Shown: positions 45,586 through 58,962 of the stretch, piece after piece | How the letters are laid out: every line of letters starts with the position of its first letter | How positions within the stretch are numbered: the first letter of the stretch is position 1 | Assembly (NCBI GenBank): GCA_015501075.1 | Contig: JADNYJ010000201.1 | Location: forward strand, 1 to 64,000 | Direction of reading: 5' to 3' | DNA length: 64,000 nt | Origin: Gymnopilus junonius | Taxonomy: Eukaryota > Basidiomycota > Agaricomycetes > Agaricales > Galerinaceae | Notes under the pieces: model-generated | Database searches by the model: none | What the model was told of the DNA's origin: nothing | Seen by the model: only the letters and a program-made list of their open reading frames with translations | Made by a program: the position numbers and the translations under genes

Positions 45586-46089
45586 GAGCAATTACACACA
45601 TGGTGAGGCTCGTCTTTCTATTAAGCTCAAAATGTGATTTTCAATATTTCAATTTTAGCCCGCCACATGGGAAAGGCCGTTCAGCTGGACCTGCCTAAAC
45701 ATCTCCTCCCTCCGGAAGCGCTGCGAGGTGAAAAGATTGGTATTAAATCCGACATATGGATGTTGGGATGCACTGTAGGTCTTCCGGTCTACAATGTATG
45801 ACCCGAAATGACTGAAGTACATCGTCCACAGACATACCATCTGTTAACCGGCGAGCGACTCTTCTCTGATTCATATGTCAATTCACCGGTGGAGACAGCG
45901 ACAGAAACATTAAAAAATCTTCAGAATAAACTCGCCAAGTCCAACATGGTAGAGAAAAATGTTATGGCTACTGCCTTATTTATCAGATCATGTCTTGCGT
46001 TAAAACCCTCTCAAAGGCCGAGTGTGGAAAAAATTGTAAATGACGATTGGGTTAGGACCGGTTGTTCGTGTGGATGGTGTGGTTATTAA
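45586..46089 (+). pseudogene. Tandem 3' fragment of the pseudokinase gene
   Basis: Begins at sequence equal to the end of exon 2 of the upstream gene (CAATTACACACATGGTGAGG). It carries copies of exon 3 (KAVQLDLPKHLLPPEALRGEK, DIWMLGCT) and exon 4 (TYHLLTGERLFSDSYVNSPVE.., RSCLALKPSQRP), ending at 46089 with the same Cys-rich tail (CSCGWCGY). The whole N-lobe and catalytic loop are missing. It arose by tandem duplication of about 0.9 kb that did not include the promoter or exon 1, so no kinase product is expected. Confidence 0.8.
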
Positions 46090-47550
46090 ATAATTCAGAA
46101 CTGTATTTTTTATACACCCTTTAGCCTCTCAATGTTACTGCATTATTCTTGAGTTTACCATCGTCAGCTGCAGCGAGATTCGAGATTTATTTTCCAAGGG
46201 CCAGCCGATTACTATTTTAATCATGCACATATACCGACCTGAAATGTCCTGCAGCTTTCTGACCAACTATGTAGGCCAATGGGTACTTCATTTTCAATGA
46301 TTACCATTTGCTCCTTTTCCGCAATATCGAGGTGGAGAGCTCCACCAAGTACCCTGAAATCCACAAATGCTCAGCCCTTCTAAATTACAAATTAGCAACT
46401 AGAGCGCAGAGAATAGACCTGGACTCGTCATTTAGTAAGGGACACTGAAATGAGAACCTATAGCGTAGCCGAAGATTATCTACTAATGGAAGGAGAGCCA
46501 TGGCAGTTTGCCCTTGATCGTGTACCGATACAACAGTTTTCCATCGAAGGACTTTAGCGAGTCTTTCATCCCGTTGCAAGGACATATCTATGCCGCATAA
46601 AGCGGAAGCCAGAAAGAAGGAATAAGAACAGAAATACATGCAAACTACTTGATACCTGGCTCACCTCACAATACAAGTAAAGAACTTGGAGGCAGGAAGT
46701 ATCCGGCAAAAGAAATGGATCCTCGAACTGCTATAGGGTAAGGCAGCTGATGGAGGACGAGATGGTCTGAGTCGTGTTCGTTTCATATACATCTGTCCAA
46801 TCGCAATCAAAATTAGATGATGATCGAAAGGGTATTACATGCCTTGGGCTTGTCCCTCCACTCATCCCTGTCGTCACCTGCAATGTGAATGCAGCAATAT
46901 ACTCTATCAAGATTTGAATGCGACATGCTTAGTCCAGGAAGAAAATATTCCAACAGCGAAGGGGTTTCGGGTTTTGAAATGGTGAGAGTAGGAACGTATA
47001 TTCTAGCGCAGTGGGCTGTCATAGAAAATTTCGAAGGTCAATGAATATTGTCATTAAGCAGGTAAAGCAAAGTAACATAAGAGGCAAGTTTCTGAGACGC
47101 GATGGGAGTATCTATGTACAAAAGAATGATGACAAAACGTGAATGTAACTTGAAAGGGAAGAGTAAAAGTGAGTGGGTACGAGTACATTTGAATGGTTAT
47201 TTTTGGAGGTGTCCGTTTTATTATTAGTATTGAAGGTGTGAATGACTGGTTTTGAGTCCGTTGTGATGCGATGGTGGTGGTACAGGGAAACGAAGTAAAA
47301 TGAGATGCGCGCGCATTAAGCAGAAAGGAGTGACGTGTCGTGTCTTGAACCGGGAAATGAAAATAGCAACAAAGAGCAATATCGAGAACAGAAGCAGAAG
47401 ACGCTGAGGATGTCAAATAAATTATGGTACAAGAAGGAAAAGCTAGAGAATCCAAGAATGGAAAAGGAGGGATGAAAGTCGAGATTGGATGTTGGGGTAT
47501 CGTCTAGTTTCGACAGCCACGGCGGATTGTGGGCGGTCAGGGTATTGACA
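46090..47550. other. Intergenic, contains repeat unit 3
   Basis: After the kinase fragment, the third repeat block lies at about 46272-46455. The remainder to 47550 shows short minus-strand frames (46639-46385, 47022-46813, 47455-47054) without recognisable families or consistent splicing. Confidence 0.5.
46272..46455. repeat. Dispersed tandem repeat, unit 3
   Basis: Third copy of the TAGGCCAAT.. block, very close to unit 2, including the right part ending GTAAGGGACACTGAAAT. Units 2 and 3 are about 0.9 kb apart, the size of the kinase duplication. Confidence 0.8.
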
Positions 47551-48205
47551 TCAATAGTCGCCTCTCTTGACGATGGTCATAAGACCTGGGACACCTTTCG
47601 CTTTGTCCAGGGCGACTGGCCTCCGTGGGTCTGGAACTCTGGATTTCGTCGCAGAGGCTTGGTAGCGAACCTGGATAGTTCATCAGATACGTCATACATG
47701 AGGCTGAGAAACAGAGAAAACAACATACGTAGACTTTGTAGGCCCCGTTATGTATGGGCTTTGGGCCCGATATGGTACACTCCCACCTAGATGCGCAGTC
47801 TTGGGTTAACAAAGGACGTTAAGAATGCATGAAGGAAGAACCAAAAACGTACTGTTCATCCACAAGAGCATTCGCCCCGAGGGCTTCTACCTGCTGTAAG
47901 AGCGCCGCCCTAGCCACTCGCAGCAGAGTGGCGACATTCACCCCACCGACGCAAGTGAAGTGGTCATGATACTGCACTTCGACCTTCTTCACCCCTCTAC
48001 TCCCTTCCTCCAATCCAGGTTGCGTTTGTGACTCGTCGCCTGAGGAGAGGACGTTATGTTTTTGCTTCCCAATGGTCGTCTGCTCGAGACGTCTCAGTCG
48101 GATGAAGAGATTCGCCACTCCTGCCATCCCAAGTGGTGACTTTCTCGACGGTGATGAGGAATGCGAGGACGGGGCCGAGGATCGTGAAGTTGAAGGAAGG
48201 AGCAT
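47551..48205 (-). CDS. Conserved-looking small protein of unknown function
   Basis: A three-exon gene (48205-47853, 47786-47729, 47670-47551) in phase, about 176 residues. The N-terminal part is Ser/Pro-rich and likely disordered. The centre contains an Ala/Leu-rich helix (ATLLRVARAALLQQVEALGANALVDEQ) followed after the intron by WECTISGP..PIHNGAYKVYVRYQASA, a strand-rich pattern. The end is basic and Pro-rich (VPDPRRPVALDKAKGVPGL). I have an impression of related Agaricomycete hypothetical proteins that place a similar ALVDEQ-WxCTI motif near a YxVxVRY strand, but I cannot name a family. No targeting signal is obvious. Confidence 0.6.
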
Positions 48206-50592
48206 TTTATATGTAGTAGGTGGGGAAAAGGGTTATGAGAGAGAAGTAAAAGAGAGTGCAGGGACAATTATTTTTATGTGTCGTTTTCTCTAGGACGTGT
48301 CAAATCAAAAGGAAGTAATTTCGGGGGCTGATCTCATTCGGCGGCGTTTATTATTGTGCCTTTCCTTTTCTGGGCCAGCAGGTCGGTGCCTTTCTCGGTC
48401 CGACCAAAGTGCAAGCCATGAAACGCAACAGCAAAATTTGGGTTGAAATCAAGAAAGCACTCACTCCAACTCGCATTACATTGTTCTTAAAGCTTCCTGG
48501 AAGCAAAAAAAAATAAAATGTACCCAAAGAAATTCTTCATTTCTAAACTCCGATACGACAATATCTATGCGCAGAATGCAGGGAAGTGGTCGAGATGTCG
48601 CTTGGCCTTGGGGTTCTATAGACGGGCATTCTGAATGAACTGGCGTACCAATCTTACGGAGAGTTCTGGCAAGCTATTAATTTCAAACTTACGGGATCAT
48701 TACGGGATCAGCTTCCAGAACTCGAGGCTTATCATGTGGCATTAAATCCTCGCAGGAAGAGAAAACGTGATGAGTCCCAGGACGGTGATGGAAATAGTCA
48801 TGTTGAAAGTTGTTACAATGATTCATTTGAAAATCGTCGTTTGGAAAGTGACTTGCCTTTCATACTTCATTTGCAAAGAAAGAAATCCTTCACTTCACAG
48901 AAACCACCATACAAATGACAGCCATTCGTCTCCTTGATTTCGTTATCAGCCATCTTCAAAATGTTGGCCAAGACATCACCATTTCCATTTCATTCTTCTA
49001 TGCGGAGAAATGATTGCGACAAGCACGGAAAGTCCAAGAGCTTCCAATAGTCAAGGAAGAATAATATAACCAATCCTATCGATAGAGATGTTCGAGGTGG
49101 TCATTCGAACCTGGGTTTGAAGATCGTTCAGTAGAACCGGCAATAGCTTATAATGTGCATACCCAGGTGAAAAGAGCAATCCGCCATAGGGAAAGGAATA
49201 TGAACAGAGGTCAGAAGCTTTGAGTCCGCGGGGGTCATTTGGTCAAGAGCAATTTAGCCTAAGATTCATAATAATGGCGAAATGGTGTACAATGTCGTGC
49301 ACGAAACGCTTGACCCAACCATGTAAAGTGTGGAACATGTCTGTCAGAAAATGACCGAAATCAACTTGGCTTAAAGTCTTCTCAACTTCTTAACCCAAGC
49401 CTCAGAGTAGAAATGCGAATCGGCCTCGGAGTACGAGCACAAGCAATGAAGCACATATACTTTTTCGTGTGGAAAGCAACGATTCTCGGTCGGTGACTGT
49501 GAACGTCATTCGAAGGCAAGCAATTTCTGGAGAAGCGGAGCGCCGCGTGCGTAACTCCGCAGGATCGTCGAAAGCTTGAGTACAACGTCCAGAGGAGTCA
49601 ACATTTTCTTTGCCCCTTGTCAGTCCCAGAACTTTGGGACATGGGAGACGTACGAGAAGGAAGCCTGAGGCATGAATAAAGAAGAGACTCGGTGCGAGCG
49701 GCTTCTTGGCCAAATCATTCGTCAACCCAGCAGTGATATCTCTTGAGCTAAAGTTAATCAAGGGAAGCTTTTGAAAAAAATTGAAAAAAAACCAAGGCTA
49801 CAAAGCTACGATGAACACCGAAGCTCGAATTCGTGCCATAACTTGAAGGAGTATACTCCGAAGGCTCCAATACGGGTAGGCAAGTCCAGGACCCATTCCA
49901 TTTATTGCTGTTGACCTTGGTTAATAAGAGGCAAAATCAGAATGAAAGATGACCTGGCTAACAAATATTCCAGTTCTCAGGAACAAAGGAGGCCTAATTT
50001 ACATTTTGAACATGGTGGTTAGAAGAGAGTGATGTGGCTTAGTCAGCGCTCTGGTGCGGTTCGTCCCTCGCCTCACTTCGATTAAGAACACGCAACTAAA
50101 CGGGCTGGTCAGGTCCCTTGGGCTAAACGTTTTGCGACTTTAAAAGGTGATATTTGCATACTATACGAAGAAATGGACGAAGAAACATCTAGTAATATTC
50201 GTGCAGGTGAGTCAATTTCAAAATTCCTGCAACTTCTGGCCGGGAATTTGATTTGCAGTGACCTAGTGGGTTTGACGAAAGTACTGGATGGCAAAGCGGA
50301 ATTTGTCGCATTCACCAATGTCGCGGAAGGCCAAGCTGCAACGCGTTGTTGACGATGAGATGGAATTTCGCTTCAGAAACTGGAAAACTCTATGCGTAGA
50401 AAAAGGTCTGTCACTCATTCCTACAACCACTCTTAAGTTCTCCAACCTGATACTCTAAGTACGCCATTTTGCTAGGGGATTAGCAAAAGGATTACTCATT
50501 GACACCTCACGTGCGCATCGAGGAGTGCAAGATATCTCACAACAGACTTCGCTCGGCCTAAGCTACCAGCACTCACCGAAGTCATTGAAACC
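48206..50592. other. Intergenic, no supported gene
   Basis: About 2.4 kb. A minus-strand frame at 49761-49382 (119 codons) is loosely similar at DNA level to 52680-52900, suggesting an old duplicated non-coding or degraded sequence. A plus frame at 48736-48918 (RRKRKRDESQDGDGN..) is too short to call. The promoter of the GST gene should lie in the last few hundred bases. Confidence 0.4.
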
Positions 50593-52040
50593 ATGTCCAC
50601 TAACAGAGATACGACCTCGCAGTCCGACGCCTCTCAAAGGAAGACAGAACCCGACGGCTCTTTCAAAGGCGTGCCATCATCGTTCCGTAATCTTGTTGAG
50701 AAAGGCGGTAAATTCGAGCCAGAGGCAGGTGGGCCCTGCTTCGTTGATAATTCACTCTTATGCCAATGCATCTTGTTTGTGTTAATAGATCGCTATCATC
50801 TCTACATTGCTTACTCTTGCCGTAAGTCCTTCGAAAATGGGGTACATGCTAAATTTTAATGGGCCTGCGAAATCCTCTAGCGTGGGCTACCAGAACCTTG
50901 ATATTGCGAAAACTCAAAGGGTTGGAATCCATCATTCGTATGTTCACAAGTGTCACTCAACGGATCGGACTGATTCACGTAGTGCTCAGCTGTAACCGCC
51001 GTTTCTCCTAAGATGGGAAGTCAAGGGTGGCCTTTCGCCCAAGTCAGTCCTTTCCCCGGCGCCGAAGAAGACCCATTGTACAAGGCCGAACACATTAAGG
51101 ACCTTTACTTGAGAGCCGACCCAAACTACGAAGGAAGGTTCGTCTTGTGTGCCGCATAAATCTACACATTTCATAAACATTTCTTCTTCTCAGGTTTACT
51201 GTTCCTGTTCTGTGGGACAAGAAACTGCAAACGATCGTGAACAACGAAAGCTCAGAAATCATTCGTATCTTCAACTCTGCCTTTGATGAGTTTTTGCCGG
51301 TTGAGAAAGCTGCTCTCGATTTTTATCCAAAGGAACTCCGCGCAGAGATTGATAACTTGAACGAGTGGATTTTCACGGGCATCAACCGTAAGCAGGATCT
51401 TATTTACTACATCCCCTGAAAACGTGCTAAAATGGACCTTTGACTCAGAGGGCGTATACAGGACCGGATTTGCCACGACCCAGCAAGCCTACAGCAAAGC
51501 TGTCGTTGAGGTCTTCGACGCGCTTGATAGAGTCGAGAAGCTTCTCACTGGAAAGGATTACCTCGTCGGAGACAGGCTCACTGAGGCGGATGTGAGACTC
51601 TTCGTGACAGCCGTGCGTCTGCTCTCTTCTGCAAACATTTACTCAACACACCTCTAATGAACTTTTCATCTTTCTTCTGGAATATGCAGATTCGATTCGA
51701 TCCTGTTTATTTTGGACATTTCAAGTGCAACTTCCGCACTATCCGGGACGGTTATCCGACTATCCACAAGTTCGTGCATTTTATGCCCTGCCTTGACTAT
51801 GAGCCTTACTTCTACGATTAATAGGTGGATGCGCAAGTTATACTGGAATAACCCAGCGTTCAAAGATACGACCGACTTTGACCATATCAAGACCAACTAT
51901 TACTGGTCCCAAAGTGGGGTGCGTGCCTTGGCTCTGCAGTCCTTGCGACCTTCTGGTTTATCTTTTTCTTTCCTCGCATTCTAGTAAATCCCACCAGGAT
52001 TATTCCCGTTGGACCAATTCCTAACATCCTGCCCCTATGA
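50593..52040 (+). CDS. ECM4: Xi-class glutathione transferase (glutathionyl-hydroquinone reductase)
   Basis: Member of the Xi/omega-like GST family (yeast Ecm4/Gto), which reduces glutathionyl-hydroquinones using glutathione in the cytosol; in wood and litter fungi these are linked to quinone and aromatic detoxification. Seven or more exons can be joined. They give [10 protein letters not shown].., [17 protein letters not shown] (the CPWA active site, with Cys split from Trp by an intron), [83 protein letters not shown] and [13 protein letters not shown]. The end is [14 protein letters not shown]. The substrate-site Cys and the NESSEIIR glutathione motif are intact. The last donor must be the GTGGGG after CAAA to keep phase. 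Nothing suggests loss of function. Confidence 0.88.
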
Positions 52041-53583
<1,543 letters not shown>

Positions 53584-53937
53584 CTAACAACCAGTTACAG
53601 TGAAAGAACCAAATGCCTGGCCTGTGCAAGCCACATTTCCACTGAAAGTGGCAATGACAGTCGAGCATTTAGCATCGCTGAAGAGTTTAGTGCTTCCGGG
53701 GGAGGTGCATCCTACAAGAGAGAAACCATTCCACGAAGTTTCTCCAGGAAGAACAGGGGCAATGCAACCAGTGTGCCCTGCGGTAAAATTGAATGACGTG
53801 ATCTGGAATTCAGGCTGAACATTCGTCACTTGCGCGCATTCTGGGCCGACATATGCACCCGCAGTATAGGCGACAGAAATTTCGACGTGTGCCATCATTG
53901 TCGCGATACTCAAAGTTGGCAGCGCAAAGAACTTCAT
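53584..53937 (-). CDS. Small secreted cysteine-rich protein 1
   Basis: An intronless gene for 117 residues. It opens with a typical secretion signal (MKFFALPTLSIATMMAHVEISVAYTAGA). The mature part has six cysteines (PECAQ, TGCIAP, GCTS, AKCST, ACTG and the final Cys), which could make three disulfides, with repeated short Gly/Ser/Thr strands (TSFNFTAGHTGC, NGFSLVGCTSPGSTKLF). I do not recognise a named family. Small secreted Cys proteins of this size are common in Agaricomycetes and are often induced in contact with hosts or substrates. It is a tandem paralogue of the gene at 55260-55619; about two thirds of the residues are the same, with an indel of two residues in a loop. Confidence 0.75.
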   Translation of the reverse strand: MKFFALPTLSIATMMAHVEISVAYTAGAYVGPECAQVTNVQPEFQITSFNFTAGHTGCIAPVLPGETSWNGFSLVGCTSPGSTKLFSDAKCSTVIATFSGNVACTGQAFGSFTVTGC

Positions 53938-55259
53938 TTCTTCTGGTTTCTAATAAGGAAACCGGTAAGTAAGCCTTTTGAAATACCCAAACGGTGAGCG
54001 GATCACGAACCTGGATGGATCTGAAGTTTATGATTGTCGACTTGATAGAGCTGCAATATATGATTAGAACTGTAAACAAGCTGGAGTCAGTACTGCCATC
54101 CAAGAGACTTCATAAGCTCAAGGTTACCTAGTCAAGGGTCACTGAGCTCTGAGGGATTTCCACCACTTTGCAAGTTACTTTATGTCTTGGCATTTGTTCG
54201 TTCTACCTGCAACATCAGCAAGTCGGCCATTTACTTTTTAGCTTTTCCGCTTTTTCGGCCAATTCTTCGAAAATTTAATATGTCGTATGATCAGTAATCG
54301 CAAAATTTTGCATCGATTCGCGTCCTGTGCCGCGATTCGTGATACAGAGAATTGATTTCATGGTCCTCTTCAGCTCTGGCCTTCCTGAACATTTGGTACA
54401 AAGTCTGCGCTTTTTGGCAATCCGGGCCCGGATTCTGATGGTCAGCTTTTCGTCCCTTTTATTACCTTTTTTAGCTTGTACAAGCGAAAAAAAGCTAATG
54501 GCCGAAGTGCCGATGAAATCGACGTCCAGATACCGGACACAAAAAAGATCCGATTGCTCGACTTCTGAACTCTGGACCGTCTTGTTCTTGGCTTATGAAC
54601 CACAACCAAGTACGACAGGCCACAGAATCTATTATGAGTTCTGGATTAAAGCATCACAATTCCAGCGAATCAAAAGTTAGCCGCCCATCGCAACTCAGGC
54701 GCCGTAGTAGTGTGTGAAGTAGAGTTTGGGGAGCCCACACAAGATTCACTAGCAAAGCTACTTTAGTGTCTGATCTGGTGGTCTCTGAGCCTGCAAAGTT
54801 CCAAGGAAGGTATGATTGAAAGCTTCCCTGTCTTTAACTCAAAGGGCTTAGAAGAAAAGTCACCAGTCATCATTTTCTCATCATTGCAAATGCCACCTTT
54901 TCAAGGTTTATCTGATTTGGGCTCAGCTTTCCATAGAGTTATCGTCTCAAGTTGTGACTGTCGCATAGCTGATCTGGCTGATCATGTCGGAAAACTATGA
55001 CCAGTTTGGGCACCAGAACTGGTCCGACTCGTGTGTTCTCTCTTAGATAATAAACCGAGAACCTCCATAGATTTGGGGAACTTTTTTTTTAACTAAACCT
55101 ATAAGGATGCAGAGGGCATTTACATATGGCAGGAATCTCGCTTTACTTGACCAAGCAGATTTAACTAGATATCGCATCGCAATTCAAAGTATACAATCAA
55201 CTACACATTGCATCACTATAGGTACTTCTTGATCCTAGTATGAACGGTAAATTGGCCCT
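53938..55259. other. Intergenic, duplicated upstream flank
   Basis: The upstream flank of secreted protein 1, at about 53950-54100, aligns with the flank of copy 2 at 55625-55760 (shared GTCGACTTGATAGAGCTGC). A further stretch at about 54545-54665 resembles 55940-56270. The duplication thus covered gene plus promoter. No other gene is evident. Confidence 0.6.
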
Positions 55260-55619
55260 CTAACAACCAGTGACTGTGAAAGAGCGAAAAATCTGCCCCT
55301 CGCAAGCCACATTTCCACTGAAAATGGCGACGGCAGTAGAGCAGTTAGCATCGCTGAAGAGTTTGGTGCTTCCGGGGGAGGTGCATCCTACGAGAGAGAA
55401 ACCTCCCCACGAAGTTTCTCCAGCGACTCCAAGGACAGGGGCGATGCAACCAGTGTGCCCTGCGGCGAAATTGAATGATGTGATCTGGAATTCAGGCTGG
55501 ATATTCGTCCCTTGTGCACATCCTCCGCCGAGATATGCACCTGCCGTATAGGCGACAGAAATTCCGGCGTGTGCTATCATTGTCGCGATACTCAAAGCCG
55601 AAAGTGCAAATAACTTCAT
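55260..55619 (-). CDS. Small secreted cysteine-rich protein 2
   Basis: Paralogue of the gene at 53584-53937: 119 residues, no intron, the same signal-peptide pattern (MKLFALSALSIATMIAHAGISVAYTAGA) and the same six cysteines in the same order. Differences cluster in the loop after IAPV and in a few surface residues (AEG- or VLGV-type changes). The pair is in tandem, same strand, about 1.3 kb apart, with duplicated upstream sequence, so both probably retain a promoter. Function unknown. Confidence 0.75.
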   Translation of the reverse strand: MKLFALSALSIATMIAHAGISVAYTAGAYLGGGCAQGTNIQPEFQITSFNFAAGHTGCIAPVLGVAGETSWGGFSLVGCTSPGSTKLFSDANCSTAVAIFSGNVACEGQIFRSFTVTGC

Positions 55620-56871
55620 TTTTGCTGGTTTCTGAGAAGAAGCTGGTGGCTGAGTCTTCTCAGATACCTGAGCAGCGAGTTACGAACTTGGATCGATCCG
55701 AAATTTATAGTTGTCGACTTGATAGAGCTGCGATGTGTGATTAGAAAAACAGGCGGGGGTCAGCACTCTGAATCAAAGACTTCGTATGGACCACTGTCAC
55801 CTAATAAACAACGTCGCGAGTTACTGAGCTCTGGAGGACTCTCACCGGCTTTCGAGTTACTTTATATCTTCCTGAAGCTGGTATTTGTTTGTCCTCCTTC
55901 AATCAAAACAAATTGAGAACATCCGTGAACCGGACACGGAAAATACCCGATTGCTAGGCTTCTCAACTCTTGTCAGGGAATGTAAATTCTGGACTGTTGT
56001 TCATGAGATTTCTTTGAAATATCCAACCTTCTAAGACTAATTATTTTGAAATGCAATGGACCTCGGCCACTACTGATACTAGATTCCGGCGGGCAATATG
56101 CGGGTGTTGGTTGACTGCAACCGATTCCTCCTTTAAGCGTGAAGAATATCAGCTTCAGATTCCGAGGACTTCTGAATAAAGAGTAGCTTTCTACAGCTTC
56201 TGGACAACAAAATATGACAGAGAAGGGATCTACTATAAGCCAGTGGATTAAAACTTCAGCAATCCGGGTGACCATATGTAAGTTTAAGTTAAAGAACAGA
56301 TCCAATTGTGCATTCCTTTAAAAGGCCTTTAGGGCTCAGATCTCAGATGCTAGAATGACAACAGCTTTGAAATTTATGCTAGGGCGCTTCAGAGCAAAGT
56401 CACTATCCCAGCGCTTGTTCTTAAAACGGGCAAGTGACTTTCCCAAACGGGATACATACAGATTGCCAAGAGTAGTCACTCTTCGATGACTGCAGTAAAA
56501 CTTGCTGTGGAGCTATCCCAACCGTTAGACAACCTTAGACGACAACGACGATGGAAGCAAAGTCCTCTGTGCCTTTTCTTGGCTTTGACACCGTCCATGT
56601 CAACATTTACAAAAATGCACATAAAGTTAATTAAAGGGTGAATAATCAAATATCGAAACGAAATAAATAGGAAAGACATAAACGTGACATGAATTCTCTA
56701 CATGACGATTGCAGCAGTCCGCAACAAGGGTCCTGGTAACTAAATTTGTATAAGGATTCGCTTTCCATTGGTGTGATATGAACGATGATAGGGGTGAGTA
56801 TACACATAGCATACATCCTTGCTTGAACATTAAGATTAAACCACAACCACACTAAGGCTTTGAACATAAGC
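55620..56871. other. Intergenic, upstream of secreted protein 2
   Basis: Contains the second copy of the duplicated flank and, near its end, the 3' region of the minus-strand E2 gene. No coding signal seen. Confidence 0.5.
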
Positions 56872-58692
56872 TTAATTGGCAAGGAGCATCTTGGCGGGGT
56901 CCTCGAGGTATTCCTTGAGTCTCACTAAAATAAGCAAGCATCGATGAGTTTCACTTCACCAGCACAGAGAAATCACAAGCAAAAATATTTACCGAGGAAG
57001 GTAACAGCCTCACGACCATCCAAGAGACGATGGTCGTACGTCAGCGCAATGACCATGATAGGGCGGATGACGATCTGGCCATCAACGACGACGGGGCGGT
57101 CCTTGATGGTGTGCATGCCTATGGTGATGATGTTTAGTTCGCCACAGTCTAGCACATGAAAAATGAAAGGACGCACCAAGGACGCCCGCCTGAGGCAAGT
57201 TAATGATGGGTGTACCATAGAGCGAGCCGAAGACGCCTCCGTTAGAGCTGAAGAAAGTGACAATGAGTCAGCAAAAATCTAACGCAGAGTCATGGAGGTA
57301 CAGACATGGTGAAGGTTCCGCCAGCCATATCCTCCAATGAGAGCTTGCCATCACGAGCCTAGGGAATATTCCGATATCAGCACTCGTAAAATACACTACG
57401 TAAATTGACATTACCTTCTTGCCAAGGGCAGCAATTCCCTTCTCAATCTCAAGCAAGCCCAAACTCTCCGCGTTCCTTACCACAGGAGTGACCAAGCCCT
57501 TGGGTGTAGCAACCGCCACGCTCAGGTCAACATAGTCCCTGTAAACAATCTCATCACCCTCGATGCTTGCATTCGCCGCGGGTATCTCCTTGAGGGCGAG
57601 GATTGAGGCCCTAGCAAAGAAGGACATGAAGCCCAATTTCACGTCGTGCTCTTTGAGGATGCTCTCCTTGTACTTCTTGCGGAGGTTAACAAGCGCGGAC
57701 ATGTCAACCTCGTTGAAGGTCGTTAGGGATGCGGCGGTGTTCTGAGATTCCTTGAGGCGTTCGGCGATGCGTAGGCGCATGCGGTTCAATTTCACCTATT
57801 GGGATTGAAAATTTCTGCTGAGTAAATCTGATGTCATTGCGTCTAATAACATACGCACTCGGGTCTCGTTTCTGCTACCAGCAACAGGTTTGGGAGCGGT
57901 AGCGGCAGGTGCTTCCTTCTTTGGGGCCTCCTTCGCCTGCGGTTTTGGAGCTTCTGGTTTCTTCTCGCCTTCTAAGGGTTTGGGAGGTGGCGGCTGCGCC
58001 TTCTCTGCCTTGGGCTCTTCTGTAGGTTTTGGCTCCTCTTTTGGAGCAGCAGCAGAGGGCGTGACTGCGTGCTGCTATTTAGATATTATGTATATTTGTT
58101 AATGCAAATTGACGTACCTTCTCCGGGCTCAAGAACGAAGAGGTCCTGACCTACGGATACAGTGTCTTCCTCATTGGCGAGTAGTTTTACGATTTTGCCG
58201 GATACAGGTGCGTTGACAGACACGTCAATCTAATCAGAGAAAATTCAAGGGAAAACGAAGGATAAGAATGCCGCGTTATCGGAGTTGAATGATAAGACAT
58301 ACCTTGTCGGTCTCAATAGTAGCAACCTCCTCATCAGCTTCGACAGAGTCGCCTTCTTTTTTCGACCAAGTCTTCAGAGTACCCTCACTAATGGACTCGG
58401 CCATCTGGGGCACCTTAACGGTCTCAGCTAAATAACCAAAATTTAGCATTGGTTCCTGCGATACCAGGCAAAGTTAATACTCACCTTCCAATAGCCGAGT
58501 AGAGTGGAACTGCGCCACCCTCGCGCGCCATCTAGAGTGAAGACATGTCAGCTCTGCTGGTTTCGGCTGTCGTCGGGAAACAGAGAAACTATAATGAGGT
58601 TGAGCTCACAAAAACTTCGAAGCCTCTTGGAGATGTCTAGGGCGAAGGATGCCGCGACCACGCGCGACGGCGATGATATGTTTTGAGAGCAT
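56872..58692 (-). CDS. KGD2: Dihydrolipoyl succinyltransferase (E2 of 2-oxoglutarate dehydrogenase)
   Basis: The mitochondrial matrix E2 subunit transfers succinyl groups from lipoyllysine to CoA in the citric acid cycle. The gene has about nine exons joined in phase. The start ([20 protein letters not shown]) is basic and amphipathic, as for mitochondrial import, and the mature part begins near [16 protein letters not shown]. The lipoyl domain shows ETDK with the acceptor lysine and the strand [15 protein letters not shown] Pro/Lys/Glu-rich linker follows. The catalytic domain gives [54 protein letters not shown], and the active-site motif [15 protein letters not shown] with His and Asp intact. 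It ends [11 protein letters not shown]. It is divergent from the small gene at 58963. Confidence 0.92.
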
Positions 58693-58962
58693 CGAGGAGC
58701 GCAGAATGAGCTTTAGGTAAACGAGAGCCAAGTTGCCAGCTCCGTTTCCCCTCGTAATTTGTTTGTTTCTGATTGCCTACGGCTTTACACCAGCCGACAG
58801 AACCCGACTCCGGAGCGGAAGGCCCACGGCAGGAATCGTGGCAAACAATTGCCATAAAAAGATGTCCCAGAAATAGGCTTATGACGTCAAGGCTGGGTGC
58901 TGGGTGCTGTGGAATTCCTTTCAATTAAGTACCTCGACATTCTACTTCATATATACTTCAAA
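58693..58962. promoter_or_regulatory. Shared divergent promoter of KGD2 and the small gene
   Basis: Only 270 bases separate the two start codons, so the promoters overlap. The AT-rich stretch CATATATACTTCAAA just before 58963 could be the core promoter of the plus-strand gene. No motif can be assigned with confidence. Confidence 0.5.

Noticed and set aside
49382..49761. 119-codon minus-strand frame
   Set aside because: No recognisable domain; its partial copy near 52700 does not keep the frame, so coding is unlikely.
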